Origin: Thalassorhabdus alkalitolerans
GTDB lineage: Bacteria; Bacillota; Bacilli; Bacillales; Marinococcaceae
Reading direction: 5' to 3' (one strand)
Length of the DNA: 64,000 bases
Assembly: GCF_042656585.1 (NCBI RefSeq)
Contig: NZ_JBHSPG010000023.1
The notes under the pieces were generated by a model. It made no database searches. It saw nothing but the letters and a program-made list of their open reading frames with translations, and was not told the DNA's origin. The translations under genes were made by a program, and so were the position numbers. This document shows, piece by piece, positions 51,664 through 60,016 of this stretch. The number at the start of each line of letters is the position of its first letter. The first letter of the stretch is position 1.

Positions 51664-53178
51664 ATGTCTGACGTAAAACAAAGTGAACAGCAGCTTCATG
51701 AGCTGATGAGGAAAATGACAGCTTATCGTCAAGCAATTGGCTTGATGAATTGGGATGCCAGAACTGGTGCCCCTAAAAAAGGGATCAATCAAAGATCAGA
51801 GGCTCTCGGTTATTTATCTACAGAGGTATTTAAACTTACAACCTCAAATGAAATGGGAGAGCATTTAGAAGCTGTTCTAAGTGATGAAGGCAGGGCGCAA
51901 GTCTCAGAAATTACTAGGAAGTCAGCTGAGGAACTTAAGAAAGAATATGACCGCTTTAAAAAGGTTCCAGAAGAGGAGTATAGAGAATATAACATTTTAA
52001 AATCTAAGTCAGAAGCACAATGGGAGCAGGCCAAATCAGAAGCCGATTTTGAAACCTTCCGTCCCAATCTCGAAAAGCTGGTCGAATTCAAGCGAAAGTT
52101 TGTAAATTACTGGGGCTATGAAGGTCATCCATATAATACGTTATTAGATGACTATGAACCCGGCGTAACCGTGGATATTCTGGATGATGTATTTGGTAAG
52201 GTTAGAGAGGGACTGATCCCTTTAGTCAAAGGGGTAAAAGAGTCCGAAAACAAACCGAAAACAGGGTTTTTATTTGAGCATTTTCCAAAAGAAAAGCAGC
52301 GGGCATTCAGTCTTGAAATCCTTAAAAAAATGAACTATGACTTTCAAGCAGGCCGTTTAGATGAAACAGTACATCCCTTTGCCATTGGGCTTAACACCAA
52401 TGATGTCAGAGTTACAACGAAGTACGATGAAAAAGACTTCAGAACAGCTGTGTTTGGCACCATCCACGAAGGCGGCCATGCTCTTTATGAGCAAAATATA
52501 TCAACTGATCTTGAAGGTACAGTCTTAAGTGACGGGACCTCTATGGGTATTCATGAATCTCAGTCCTTGTTTTACGAGAATTTTGTAGGCAGGAATTATG
52601 CTTTTTGGGAAAACAATTACGACTTGCTTAAGTCATACTCAAATGGTCAATTCGACAATGTGAGCATTGATGCTTTCTACAAAGCGATCAATGAAGCAAA
52701 ACCGTCTTTAATTCGAATTGAAGCCGATGAAATGACGTATGCTCTTCATATTATTCTTCGATATGAGATTGAAAAAGGTTTAATTACCGGAGATATTCAA
52801 GTCAAAGATCTTCCTGCCATCTGGAATGACAAAATGCAGGAGTTTCTTGGCGTGACTCCTCCCCATGACGGAGTAGGAGTCTTGCAGGACGTTCACTGGT
52901 CTTTTGGAGCGTTTGGTTATTTCCCTTCCTATGCTCTTGGTTACATTTATGCAGCCCAGCTGAAGAAGTCTTTAGACCGTGATCTTCCTGACTTTGATAA
53001 CCTTCTTCGTGAAGGCGAGCTTTCCCCGATCAAAGACTGGATGACCAAGCACGTCCATCAGCACGGTTCCTTGAAGAAACCCGTAGAAATTCTAAAAGAT
53101 ACAACCGGAGAAGGAATTAATCCAGATCATTTATTATCTTATTTAACAGATAAATATAAGGAACTGTATAAATTCTAA
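51664..53178 (+). CDS. ypwA: Carboxypeptidase Taq-type (M32), YpwA
   Basis: 504 residues, as in B. subtilis YpwA. Zinc motif HEGGHALYEQ (HExxH, near residue 270), with the third ligand glutamate in GIHESQSLFYENFVGR and DETMTYALH-type EADEMTYALHIILRYEIE; GAFGYFPSYALGYIYAAQL is a further M32 hallmark. It removes C-terminal residues from peptides in the cytoplasm. AAGAAGGGGTTGTA before ATG. Confidence 0.94.
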   Translation: MSDVKQSEQQLHELMRKMTAYRQAIGLMNWDARTGAPKKGINQRSEALGYLSTEVFKLTTSNEMGEHLEAVLSDEGRAQVSEITRKSAEELKKEYDRFKKVPEEEYREYNILKSKSEAQWEQAKSEADFETFRPNLEKLVEFKRKFVNYWGYEGHPYNTLLDDYEPGVTVDILDDVFGKVREGLIPLVKGVKESENKPKTGFLFEHFPKEKQRAFSLEILKKMNYDFQAGRLDETVHPFAIGLNTNDVRVTTKYDEKDFRTAVFGTIHEGGHALYEQNISTDLEGTVLSDGTSMGIHESQSLFYENFVGRNYAFWENNYDLLKSYSNGQFDNVSIDAFYKAINEAKPSLIRIEADEMTYALHIILRYEIEKGLITGDIQVKDLPAIWNDKMQEFLGVTPPHDGVGVLQDVHWSFGAFGYFPSYALGYIYAAQLKKSLDRDLPDFDNLLREGELSPIKDWMTKHVHQHGSLKKPVEILKDTTGEGINPDHLLSYLTDKYKELYKF

Positions 53179-53279
53179 TGTCCCGATCGTAATTCAGTCG
53201 CTGGGGTCAAATTGTATACTGGAAACAGCCTCAGGGAATACAGCTACTACACGTATTCTTTTAGCAAGGAGGTTTTCCC

Positions 53280-53652
53280 ATGAACAAAAAAATATTATAT
53301 AAAGGAGCCGCTGCCATGCTCGCGGCAGGTATGATCGCAGGCTGCGGGGAAGCAGAAGATGACCTCGGTGATAACGGCGGCGAGGAACAAGAAGAACCTG
53401 CCGGAGGCGAAACCGATGTGGACGGTACAGGCGGTGACGATGATCCTTTATATGAGGATGACATTGATGTAGAAAATGAACCAGACGGCACAGAAGATGA
53501 AGATACAGGGATTGAAGAAGAAGATGAAGGCATGGAAGGCCATGGATGATGATGTAGATGCTGAATTAGATGATACAGATCAAGAAGTAGATGATGATCT
53601 AGACATTGACCTAGATGAAGATGAGGAAATGGAAGAAGAAGATGACTCTTAA
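53280..53652 (+). pseudogene. Acidic lipoprotein, frameshifted
   Basis: Starts MNKKILYKGAAAMLAAGM with lipobox IAGC, then a Glu/Asp/Gly-rich tail. The first frame ends at TGA 53547-53549 (89 residues). A +1 shift near 53535-53540 leads into 37 more codons of the same composition (DDDVDAELDDTDQEVDDDL, ending EEEDDS), followed by TAA and a terminator. The original gene was therefore longer. The break may be a real mutation or a base error. AGCAAGGAGGT lies before ATG. Confidence 0.65.
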
Positions 53653-53657
53653 CAAGT

Positions 53658-53685
53658 AAGGCTGGCCATTGGGTCAGCCTTTTCA
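53658..53685 (+). terminator. Terminator of acidic lipoprotein gene
   Basis: AAGGCTG...CAGCCTT with T tail, placed after the end of the shifted frame rather than the first stop. Confidence 0.85.
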
Positions 53686-53842
53686 TGTAGAAGGAAAAAA
53701 AGACCATTGAATTTATAAAAGCTGGAAAATAAAATATGTAAGTATAGAGATTTTTTTGTTTAGTGCTATAGTATAAAATAGATGTTAAAGGTTTGGAAAA
53801 CTTTGAGTAACAATGAATAATAGCTATGGGGGTTAGCTCTTT

Positions 53843-54994
53843 ATGAGCATTGATGTTAAAAATTCAGTGATTACAGATATCTTGCAAATAGCAAGTGAAT
53901 TAGTGGATACGAAGACCTTTTTTATAGGATCATTAGAAAGTGACTTTTCAGTTCTCCGGGTGCTTCATACAAGCACAAACCAGAGCTGCAGTATTTCTCA
54001 AGGAATGGTTCTGCCTCTTGAAAAGTCTTTATGACATATTATTTCTTGTAGTGGTCGGGAACCACTTATCATAAATAATATACAAACTGACGAGCGGGCA
54101 GCCCATGTTAAAGAAGATCTAGAAAGCATTTCGCTTGCTTCTTATTTAGGGGTGCCGATTATTTTGGAGAATGGTGAGCTGTTTGGCACGCTCTGTGCAA
54201 GTGACACGGAACCATATGATTTTACAGAAAAAGAAATTGAGAGTGTAAAAAGGCTTGCTAACGTATTATCCTCGGTGATCTCTCAAGAGCAGCAGGTTAC
54301 TCTGCCAGTTATTGAGGACAAAATGAAGCTTTTAGACAAGCAGGCGATGGTTGGGAAGTTGGCAGCAGGTCTGGCTCATGAAATTCGTAACCCTATGCAG
54401 ACAATTAAAGGATTTATTGAGCTGTTGTTTGCCGACAACAAGGAAATGGCTCATTATCATGAAATAGTAATTGAGGAGCTTAACCGCTTGAACAAGCTGG
54501 TCAGTGACTTTTTACTTACAACACAGCCCAGTGCACCCAAAAAAGAAAAGATCTCTCCTTATGAATTGCTGCGGCAGACAATGTATTTCATGGAAAGTGA
54601 ATTCCATCTACACAATATTGAATTTAACTTACTGGCAGGAAATGAACCACCCTCCATATATTTAGACCCATCGCAAATGAAACAGGTTTTTCTTAATATT
54701 TTTAAGAACTCCATTGAAGCAATCGAAGAGAATGGAAAAGTAGATATAGAACTTACTGCCGATATCAACTGGGTTACCGTCTTTGTAAAAGATAACGGCA
54801 GGGGAATACCCCTTTCTTTGGTAAATAAAATTGGTGATCCATTTTTCTCTACAAAAGAGGAAGGGACAGGTCTTGGTTTATCAATATGTAAAACCATTAT
54901 TAAAGAACACCAGGGATCTCTAGATATTGAAAATCACCCGGAAGGCGGTACGCTGGTATCCGTTCGATTGCCAATCAATGCAGGCAAGTTTTAA
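53843..54994 (+). CDS. GAF-domain histidine kinase, probable selenoprotein
   Basis: 384 codons including one in-frame UGA at 54032-54034 (codon 64). Residues about 10-155 form a GAF domain (FFIGSLESDFSVLRVLHTS; PLEKSL-U-HIISCSGREP; SYLGVPIILENGELFGTLCA). In many GAF domains a cysteine stands at the UGA place, before H/R-x-V...EPL. Then come a HisKA helix with His179 in GLAHEIRNP and the ATPase domain with NIFKNSIEAI, DNGRGIP and GTGLGLSI. There is no membrane segment, so it is a cytoplasmic sensor kinase. No response regulator is adjacent. A SECIS-like hairpin follows the UGA. Without recoding, only 63 residues would be made. Confidence 0.8.
54035..54081 (+). promoter_or_regulatory. SECIS-like element in the GAF kinase gene
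   Basis: Lower stem ATATTATTT (54036-54044) pairs perfectly with AAATAATAT (54073-54081); apical stem AGTGGT (54050-54055) pairs perfectly with ACCACT (54061-54066); loop CGGGA starts 22 nt after the UGA and has G at its second position. Confidence 0.8.
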
Positions 54995-55032
54995 GATAAT
55001 AATGAAGGATCTTGGACCAATCCTCCTAATAG

Positions 55033-55066
55033 AAAAGGGACTTACTATCATAGGTGAGTGCCTTTT
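55033..55066 (+). terminator. Terminator of GAF kinase gene
   Basis: AAAAGG-ACTTAC/GGTGAGT-CCTTTT stem, seven-base loop, T-rich tail. Confidence 0.75.
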
Positions 55067-55455
55067 CTTATTTTCAGAGTAGGACTCCTTATTACTTCTT
55101 AAATAGTTACAGTTATTATTTTTGTTCCCATAAAGTTTTGAAGTGAGCCAGATCAATTTCCACTTACGACTCCTTTCACAAACTTGAAATTTTATAGGTG
55201 TTTTCCAAGACAGTGGTTGTTCACATCTATCGTTTGAAAAAACAAATCATAGATTTGTGTCAGCCAATAGGTGAAATACAGAGGACATGCCCCTGTCTAC
55301 TACACAGACCTAACAACTTACCTTTCACGCCATCTCTATCACTGGTTACAGTTTTTTGATCATACTCTTTTCCATACGCTGTCTTCCCTGTATCCGATAT
55401 TATCAGAAATGCTGGACTGAACAGTTAATGTTATGTAGCCCGGGGGAGGGGCGTC

Positions 55456-55674
55456 ATGGTGCAGGAATTGTTTTACTTCTACAAGACACTTAGAGGGAAA
55501 ATTTGTAAAAAGAGACTTAAAGAAAATTGTGTAAGAAGAAGGGCAAACTTTTTGGTGAAAGGTCAATCCCTGTCAATGATTCCTTTGTTAAGACCAATGC
55601 TAATAAACCTAACCTTAAATAATCTGCAAGTGTTTGTTGATAAGGTACAGAAAAATTGGGGAAAAGGTGTATGA
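55456..55674 (+). CDS. Doubtful small basic protein
   Basis: 72 codons (MVQELFYFYKTLRGKICKKR...), basic, no family recognised. GGGGGAGGGG lies just before ATG and a terminator-like hairpin follows, but the codon pattern is not convincing. It sits in a 730-base stretch (54995-55724) between the kinase and the C69-like gene that is otherwise empty. Confidence 0.3.
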   Translation: MVQELFYFYKTLRGKICKKRLKENCVRRRANFLVKGQSLSMIPLLRPMLINLTLNNLQVFVDKVQKNWGKGV

Positions 55675-55678
55675 AAGA

Positions 55679-55710
55679 ACACCCTAACTCTTACAGGTCA
55701 GGGTGCTTTT
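55679..55710. terminator. Terminator of C69-like gene (minus strand)
   Basis: CACCCT...AGGGTG stem with T-rich plus-strand tail and a weak minus-strand one; serves genes from both sides. Confidence 0.65.
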
Positions 55711-55724
55711 ATAAAAGAGCTGTT

Positions 55725-57299
55725 TTAGCTCCTATAGGCATGGGGTCCACACCAGGCATATTGATTGTAGATTCCAAACGGACGAGGGTATATATCAAGT
55801 CGAGGGTCATAAGCATGAACAAAATCATCATCTGTTTGGGAGATCATTACTTGGCTCCATGGTGGGGTAGTCTCTCCAGGCTCTTTTGTATCTTTTGGCA
55901 TACGGATGCCAAATAACCTTCGTGTTTCTGCTTCTACTACATCAGTTAATCTCATGCCGAGGCGTAAACTTTCAAGAAGACGTTGATGAACTTTCGTTGA
56001 AATTAATTGCCTGGCTTCTTCAAATTGATTGTTCTGCCACAAGGAGAGAAACCTTTCTTCTAAACTTCTTCTTTCCAGAAGCATAATTTGTTCGAAACAC
56101 TCTATGTTCCCTGTCACGTAAGGTAGAAAACACAGAGGGTGTTCACTAGTAAAATACATCAGTCTTTTAAATTCTCTGAATGCATACCTTGTCGCTTCCT
56201 GAGGAGCATAATCTTTACTTAAAAATTCCGAATCAGAGTATTTGGTCATGTACCGATGTTGAACAAATTCCGGTGGAACCGCTAGGGAATTGGTAACAAT
56301 TGGGATTGGCACATAAGGTGTAGTAACTGCTCCGGTAATAGCGATCCATAAGGTCTGCAGTTCATTCGGGACGTTCTGTCTAAGATGGGCGACTTGGCCA
56401 TAACCTGCACGATCATTAGACCAACGCGGATCCCTAACCAGTGCAAGCATATCTTCAAGACTTATCGGTACAAGTGACATTAGCTCTTCTTCTCTTTCTG
56501 GAGGGACACGAGCAGCTGTATAGTGATCTTCTTGTTTCTCTACGCCTTCTCCGGGAAAAGGTTCTCCATAAACATCTTGCAGGTTTAAATATTCCGGGTT
56601 ATCAGTTTCAGGATCCCACCATCCTTGTTCTCTTGCAAATTCTACAATATTATCTGACCCCATGTAGTTCTCATTGCTCTGAAAATCGACAGGGAAATTG
56701 TGTATATACCCAGGGTAAGACACTCGTACCTCGTCAGGTCCTAACCGCTCGGCTGCCCATAACCCCTGTCCACCGGCATATTCGATAACTACCCACCCTT
56801 CGTCTTTATCCGCAAAGAGATGGGAGTTACCGCCGTATGTCGAATAACCATAGGTGGCAATAAGGTCACCGATAATTTCTACAGCTTCCCGGGCTGTTTT
56901 CGCTCGTTCCATGACAATACGAGCCAGGTCACTGTAATTTGGACCCTGCTGCGGTTCGGGTGTCATTTCCACTAATTCTTGGCGGGAAGGTGACCAAATG
57001 TCACGCCCGGCCACACCGTACTCGTTTAGGCCACCATTGGTTAACGGTGGAGGAAAGCCTGCATATTCGGAATAAGTTGAACTAATATACTTATTTGTAT
57101 ATTGAACCTGGGGAATATCAATAATCCTTCCCGGAATATTTGCCTCCTCCGTCACACCGACCTTCATAGTTGATCCAGGTGGGTGGTGCTGCCCCGGTAC
57201 TATATCAATCCAGTGACTAGAAGGCTCATGTCCAAAACCACCAAGTAACGTCGAACCATCTTTTGTTAATTGGCTTCCCACGAAAAATCCAATGCTCAT
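55725..57299 (-). CDS. Peptidase C69/U34-like protein lacking the N-terminal cysteine
   Basis: 524 residues. Family features of C69 dipeptidases: VGSQLTKDGSTLLG near the N terminus, NEYGVAGRDIWS, YGYSTYGGNSHLFADKDEGWVVIEYAGG, WSNDRAGYGQVAHLRQNVPNELQTLWIA. In the family the nucleophile is a cysteine right after the start Met or a short leader (for example MSCTT). Here the protein begins MSIGFFVGS, with no cysteine, so it may be inactive or use another residue. No signal peptide. AAAGCTTTTGGGAGGGGTG lies before ATG. Divergent to the PAP2 gene. Confidence 0.75.
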   Translation of the reverse strand: MSIGFFVGSQLTKDGSTLLGGFGHEPSSHWIDIVPGQHHPPGSTMKVGVTEEANIPGRIIDIPQVQYTNKYISSTYSEYAGFPPPLTNGGLNEYGVAGRDIWSPSRQELVEMTPEPQQGPNYSDLARIVMERAKTAREAVEIIGDLIATYGYSTYGGNSHLFADKDEGWVVIEYAGGQGLWAAERLGPDEVRVSYPGYIHNFPVDFQSNENYMGSDNIVEFAREQGWWDPETDNPEYLNLQDVYGEPFPGEGVEKQEDHYTAARVPPEREEELMSLVPISLEDMLALVRDPRWSNDRAGYGQVAHLRQNVPNELQTLWIAITGAVTTPYVPIPIVTNSLAVPPEFVQHRYMTKYSDSEFLSKDYAPQEATRYAFREFKRLMYFTSEHPLCFLPYVTGNIECFEQIMLLERRSLEERFLSLWQNNQFEEARQLISTKVHQRLLESLRLGMRLTDVVEAETRRLFGIRMPKDTKEPGETTPPWSQVMISQTDDDFVHAYDPRLDIYPRPFGIYNQYAWCGPHAYRS

Positions 57300-57560
57300 T
57301 AAAACACCCCTCCCAAAAGCAATATCCTTTCATTTTATGAATCATAGCTTATTCCTTATGTAGCAAATATAGGGGAGGGTTTGAGAGCATCAATATATTA
57401 AGAATGAAGACATTGGTAAGGAAAATCCAATAGGGGGGACGTTTGGAGTCAGAGTAAAGTATATTGAAGTGGTATAGTTCTTATATTCTTCTACACCTCA
57501 AAACCATAGTTCTCATACTTTATAATAAAGAACCTTAATTATTGAGAAGGGGTTGAAAAG

Positions 57561-58259
57561 ATGGAGAAGCAAAAGCCCTGGTCTATTCCTCCTAAATGGT
57601 CGGAGTTGAGCAGGGGTGGTTTTGGAGGAGTAGAACCTGAAGCGGGCTCGTGGCCAATGTTCTTTTTTAAAAAGCACATGTTTAGAGGGATGATTACCTT
57701 ATACGGAGAGCCTGTTAGCTTAGATCCAGTGGATCCATATACAATTGATTTTAAAGGAGAGCAATTAGAGGTTGTTAAACAAACTCTTCGAAACCTAACA
57801 CCCCAACAAATAAAAATGGCGAAACTGTATGCAGAGACCACCCCAACAGAGGATTGGGCCTTTGTAATAAATGAGTTAATAGAAAAGTATGATATTAACC
57901 CTCCTCGCGCAGCACGAATAATGGGGATTTGTAAAGCTGCGTTGAACGATACAATGATTGTTACTTGGGATATTAAATATTCTACTGATATTGCCAGGCC
58001 AGATCAAATTGATCCAACAATACAAACTGTTATTCCTACACCCCGTTTTCCTGCCTACCCATCAGGACATTCAACAATGGCCGGTTGCGCTGAAGTAATA
58101 TTAAGTCATTTTTTTCCTGAAGAAACGGTAAGATTAACACAAAAAGCAAATAACATCGCTCAATCAAGGTTATATGCAGGAGTCCATTTCCCAATCGATA
58201 ATGAAGAAGGTCTTCGATTAGGCAGGCAAATCGGGAATCATGTTATAAAGTTAATATAA
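57561..58259 (+). CDS. PAP2/vanadium haloperoxidase-type protein
   Basis: 232 residues, soluble, without signal peptide. The PAP2 signature is present: KYSTDIARPDQI (motif 1 Lys and Arg), YPSGHSTMAG (motif 2), and SRLYAGVHFPIDNEEGLRLGR (motif 3 with His). Members are acid phosphatases or vanadate-dependent haloperoxidases; the soluble form with long N-terminal region fits the haloperoxidase-like group. GAGAAGGGGTTG before ATG. Stand-alone, head-to-head with the C69-like gene. Confidence 0.85.
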   Translation: MEKQKPWSIPPKWSELSRGGFGGVEPEAGSWPMFFFKKHMFRGMITLYGEPVSLDPVDPYTIDFKGEQLEVVKQTLRNLTPQQIKMAKLYAETTPTEDWAFVINELIEKYDINPPRAARIMGICKAALNDTMIVTWDIKYSTDIARPDQIDPTIQTVIPTPRFPAYPSGHSTMAGCAEVILSHFFPEETVRLTQKANNIAQSRLYAGVHFPIDNEEGLRLGRQIGNHVIKLI

Positions 58260-58266
58260 TATGGTG

Positions 58267-58291
58267 TATGCAAATATTAAATATTTGCATA
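58267..58291. repeat. Perfect inverted repeat after the PAP2 gene
   Basis: TATGCAAATAT-TAA-ATATTTGCATA. Terminator without T run, or an operator-like site. Confidence 0.5.
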
Positions 58292-58443
58292 AGGAAATTA
58301 GTTTATGAAACCTAATCCGTTTTTCCCGACGATGATAAAAGTAGGTTTTAAATGACTACAGAATTTCGTGAAGGTATTATAATATTATCGTGACAAAAAT
58401 AGAATAGTTTTCATATATAGTTAATACACACCGTGCCTATCCA

Positions 58444-58487
58444 AAAAGGGGTTATCTCAAAAGTAAGAGTTTTGAGGCAGCCCCTTT
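58444..58487. repeat. Long hairpin, IS-end-like
   Basis: AAAGGGGTTATCTCAAAA and an imperfect complement TTTTGAGGCAGCCCCTTT around a seven-base loop. Similar sequences occur at ends of some IS elements of Bacillaceae, but no transposase or direct repeats are near. The 465-base gap 58260-58724 holds nothing else I can name. Confidence 0.45.
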
Positions 58488-58724
58488 ATGTATTACTCGG
58501 ATTTTTCACATTTAATCTAAATCAGACCATTACCCTGATGGGTCTTCAGCCTTACTTTACTATCAGGTCTCGTTTTAACGTTTGCTTCATTTCATCATTT
58601 ACGTTATTTCCAAAATTTCACATACCGTAATATATATACATTTAAAACTTGATTAATTAATAAATAAAAAGGGAAAACAGACAAAGAGTACTTATTGGAA
58701 ATAATAAGAAGGAGGAATATAACA

Positions 58725-59141
58725 ATGGCTTATGAGCAACCAACAAAAGAAGAAATTAAGGAAATTTTCGATCATGCTAAACGTATAGCGGTTGTAGGAT
58801 TATCCGAGAAACCTGAAAAAACTTCATATGAAGTAAGTAAAGTCATGCAGGAAGAAGGATATGAGATTATACCCGTGAACCCTAACGCAGAAGAAGTTCT
58901 AGGTGTGAAGGCAGTCAATTCTTTAGAAGATATCGATGGTCATATTGATATTGTTAATGTATTTAGACGTAGTGAACACTTACCTGAAGTAGCCAGAGAA
59001 GCAGCAAGCATAGATGCAGACGTATTTTGGGCACAGCTTGGTTTGGAAAACGATGAAGCTTACCAAATAGCAAAAGAAGCAGGTATGAAAGTAGTCATGG
59101 ATCGCTGCATTAAAGTAGAGCATGCAATTACACGATCATAA
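58725..59141 (+). CDS. yneT: CoA-binding protein YneT
   Basis: 138 residues. The Rossmann CoA-binding domain reads IAVVGLSEKPEKTSYEVSKVM, IIPVNPNAEEVLGV and VFWAQLGLENDEA, ending MDRCIKVEH. It resembles the CoA-binding domain of succinyl-CoA synthetase without catalytic parts; function unknown. In B. subtilis yneT stands directly before parE, as here except for one gene between. GAAGGAGGAATA before ATG. Confidence 0.92.
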   Translation: MAYEQPTKEEIKEIFDHAKRIAVVGLSEKPEKTSYEVSKVMQEEGYEIIPVNPNAEEVLGVKAVNSLEDIDGHIDIVNVFRRSEHLPEVAREAASIDADVFWAQLGLENDEAYQIAKEAGMKVVMDRCIKVEHAITRS

Positions 59142-59193
59142 AAATCTAAGGCTTCTCTTTAAGTACCGGTGTTCAAGGGAAAAAAAGGGAAGT

Positions 59194-59735
59194 CTATTTA
59201 AGTATGTTGACTTGGTGTTCTTCCTCTAAATAAAAAAAAGCCTCGTTGAAGTTATTTCGGCTTATGCTTTGCATTCTGCGGACGCCCTGCAGGAAAATGT
59301 CCTGACGGTACATCCCGCTTTGAAAGTCCTGGGTTACGGCACCTTCAGCAAAAGGACCCTGCATGTACTCCCTTGCGTTTTGTCCGTATGATCCGGCTAA
59401 TTGTTTGTCAATATAATAAGGTACTCCTAATGTAATTGCGCCAGGACCAAGGTCGTCTTCGGGGAAAATTCTTTCAAACGCTGCACTCAGCACACGAAAA
59501 TCTTCCTGACGTTTAAAAAACATTCTTGCTTCTGTGTAGTCATTGGCCGGAGCGTGATCATGCGCTTGATCATCATCGGTTTGTGTGTCAGTTTCCTGGG
59601 CTGTATCATGTGTGCCCCAGAACTGGCTGCCCAACAAACCGCCTAAAAAAGTCCCCCCACTACACTATCAGCAACCAAGCGCCTGGTCATCCCATCGTCC
59701 TTGGTGGCGTTATTTGGGTTGTTTTCATCGGCCAT
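59194..59735 (-). pseudogene. Tat-type gluconate 2-dehydrogenase subunit 3-like protein, frameshifted
   Basis: Starts MADENNPNNATKDD, then MTRRLVADSVVGG, a twin-arginine-type signal. The frame hits TAG soon after, in a tract of six G and six T (minus strand, about 59650-59662). With one more G it would continue GGTFLGGLLGSQFWGTHDT into 147 residues of a subunit-3-like domain (ARMFFKRQEDFRVLSAAFERIFPEDD, YYIDKQLAGSYG, RQDIFLQGVRRMQS). Such subunits partner FAD-dependent GMC oxidoreductases; no such partner is adjacent. AAGGAGGGA before ATG. The break is either slippage in the G tract or a base error. Confidence 0.7.
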
Positions 59736-60016
59736 TTGAATCCCTCCTTATTTAATATAAAATCACCTCTTTAGTAATCTTTTGCCGAAATGCATGTAAA
59801 ATGGTAAAAGAGGTCCTATACCTAGTACCCAAGTAAGTGGAGGTTTCACACGTAAAATTTCATATTTTTTATAAAGAATTATGGAAATCGGGGAAAATGG
59901 TATAAAATAAGGAATATTGTATAGTTACTTGCGTAAAGAGATAGAAACGTATGTTCTCTTATGATATGTTATAGTGAGAGATGGAAAGTGTTTCATGCAG
60001 AAAGGGGATTAAGCAA

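Noticed and set aside
53530..53552. TGA in the acidic lipoprotein as a Sec codon
   Set aside because: The downstream sequence in that frame runs into further stops at once; the conserved tail lies in the +1 frame.
13918..54994. UGA read as tryptophan (changed genetic code)
   Set aside because: Several genes end with UGA at the normal place (dynA, ABC ATPase, BCCT carrier), and the three UGA codons are at Cys, not Trp, positions.
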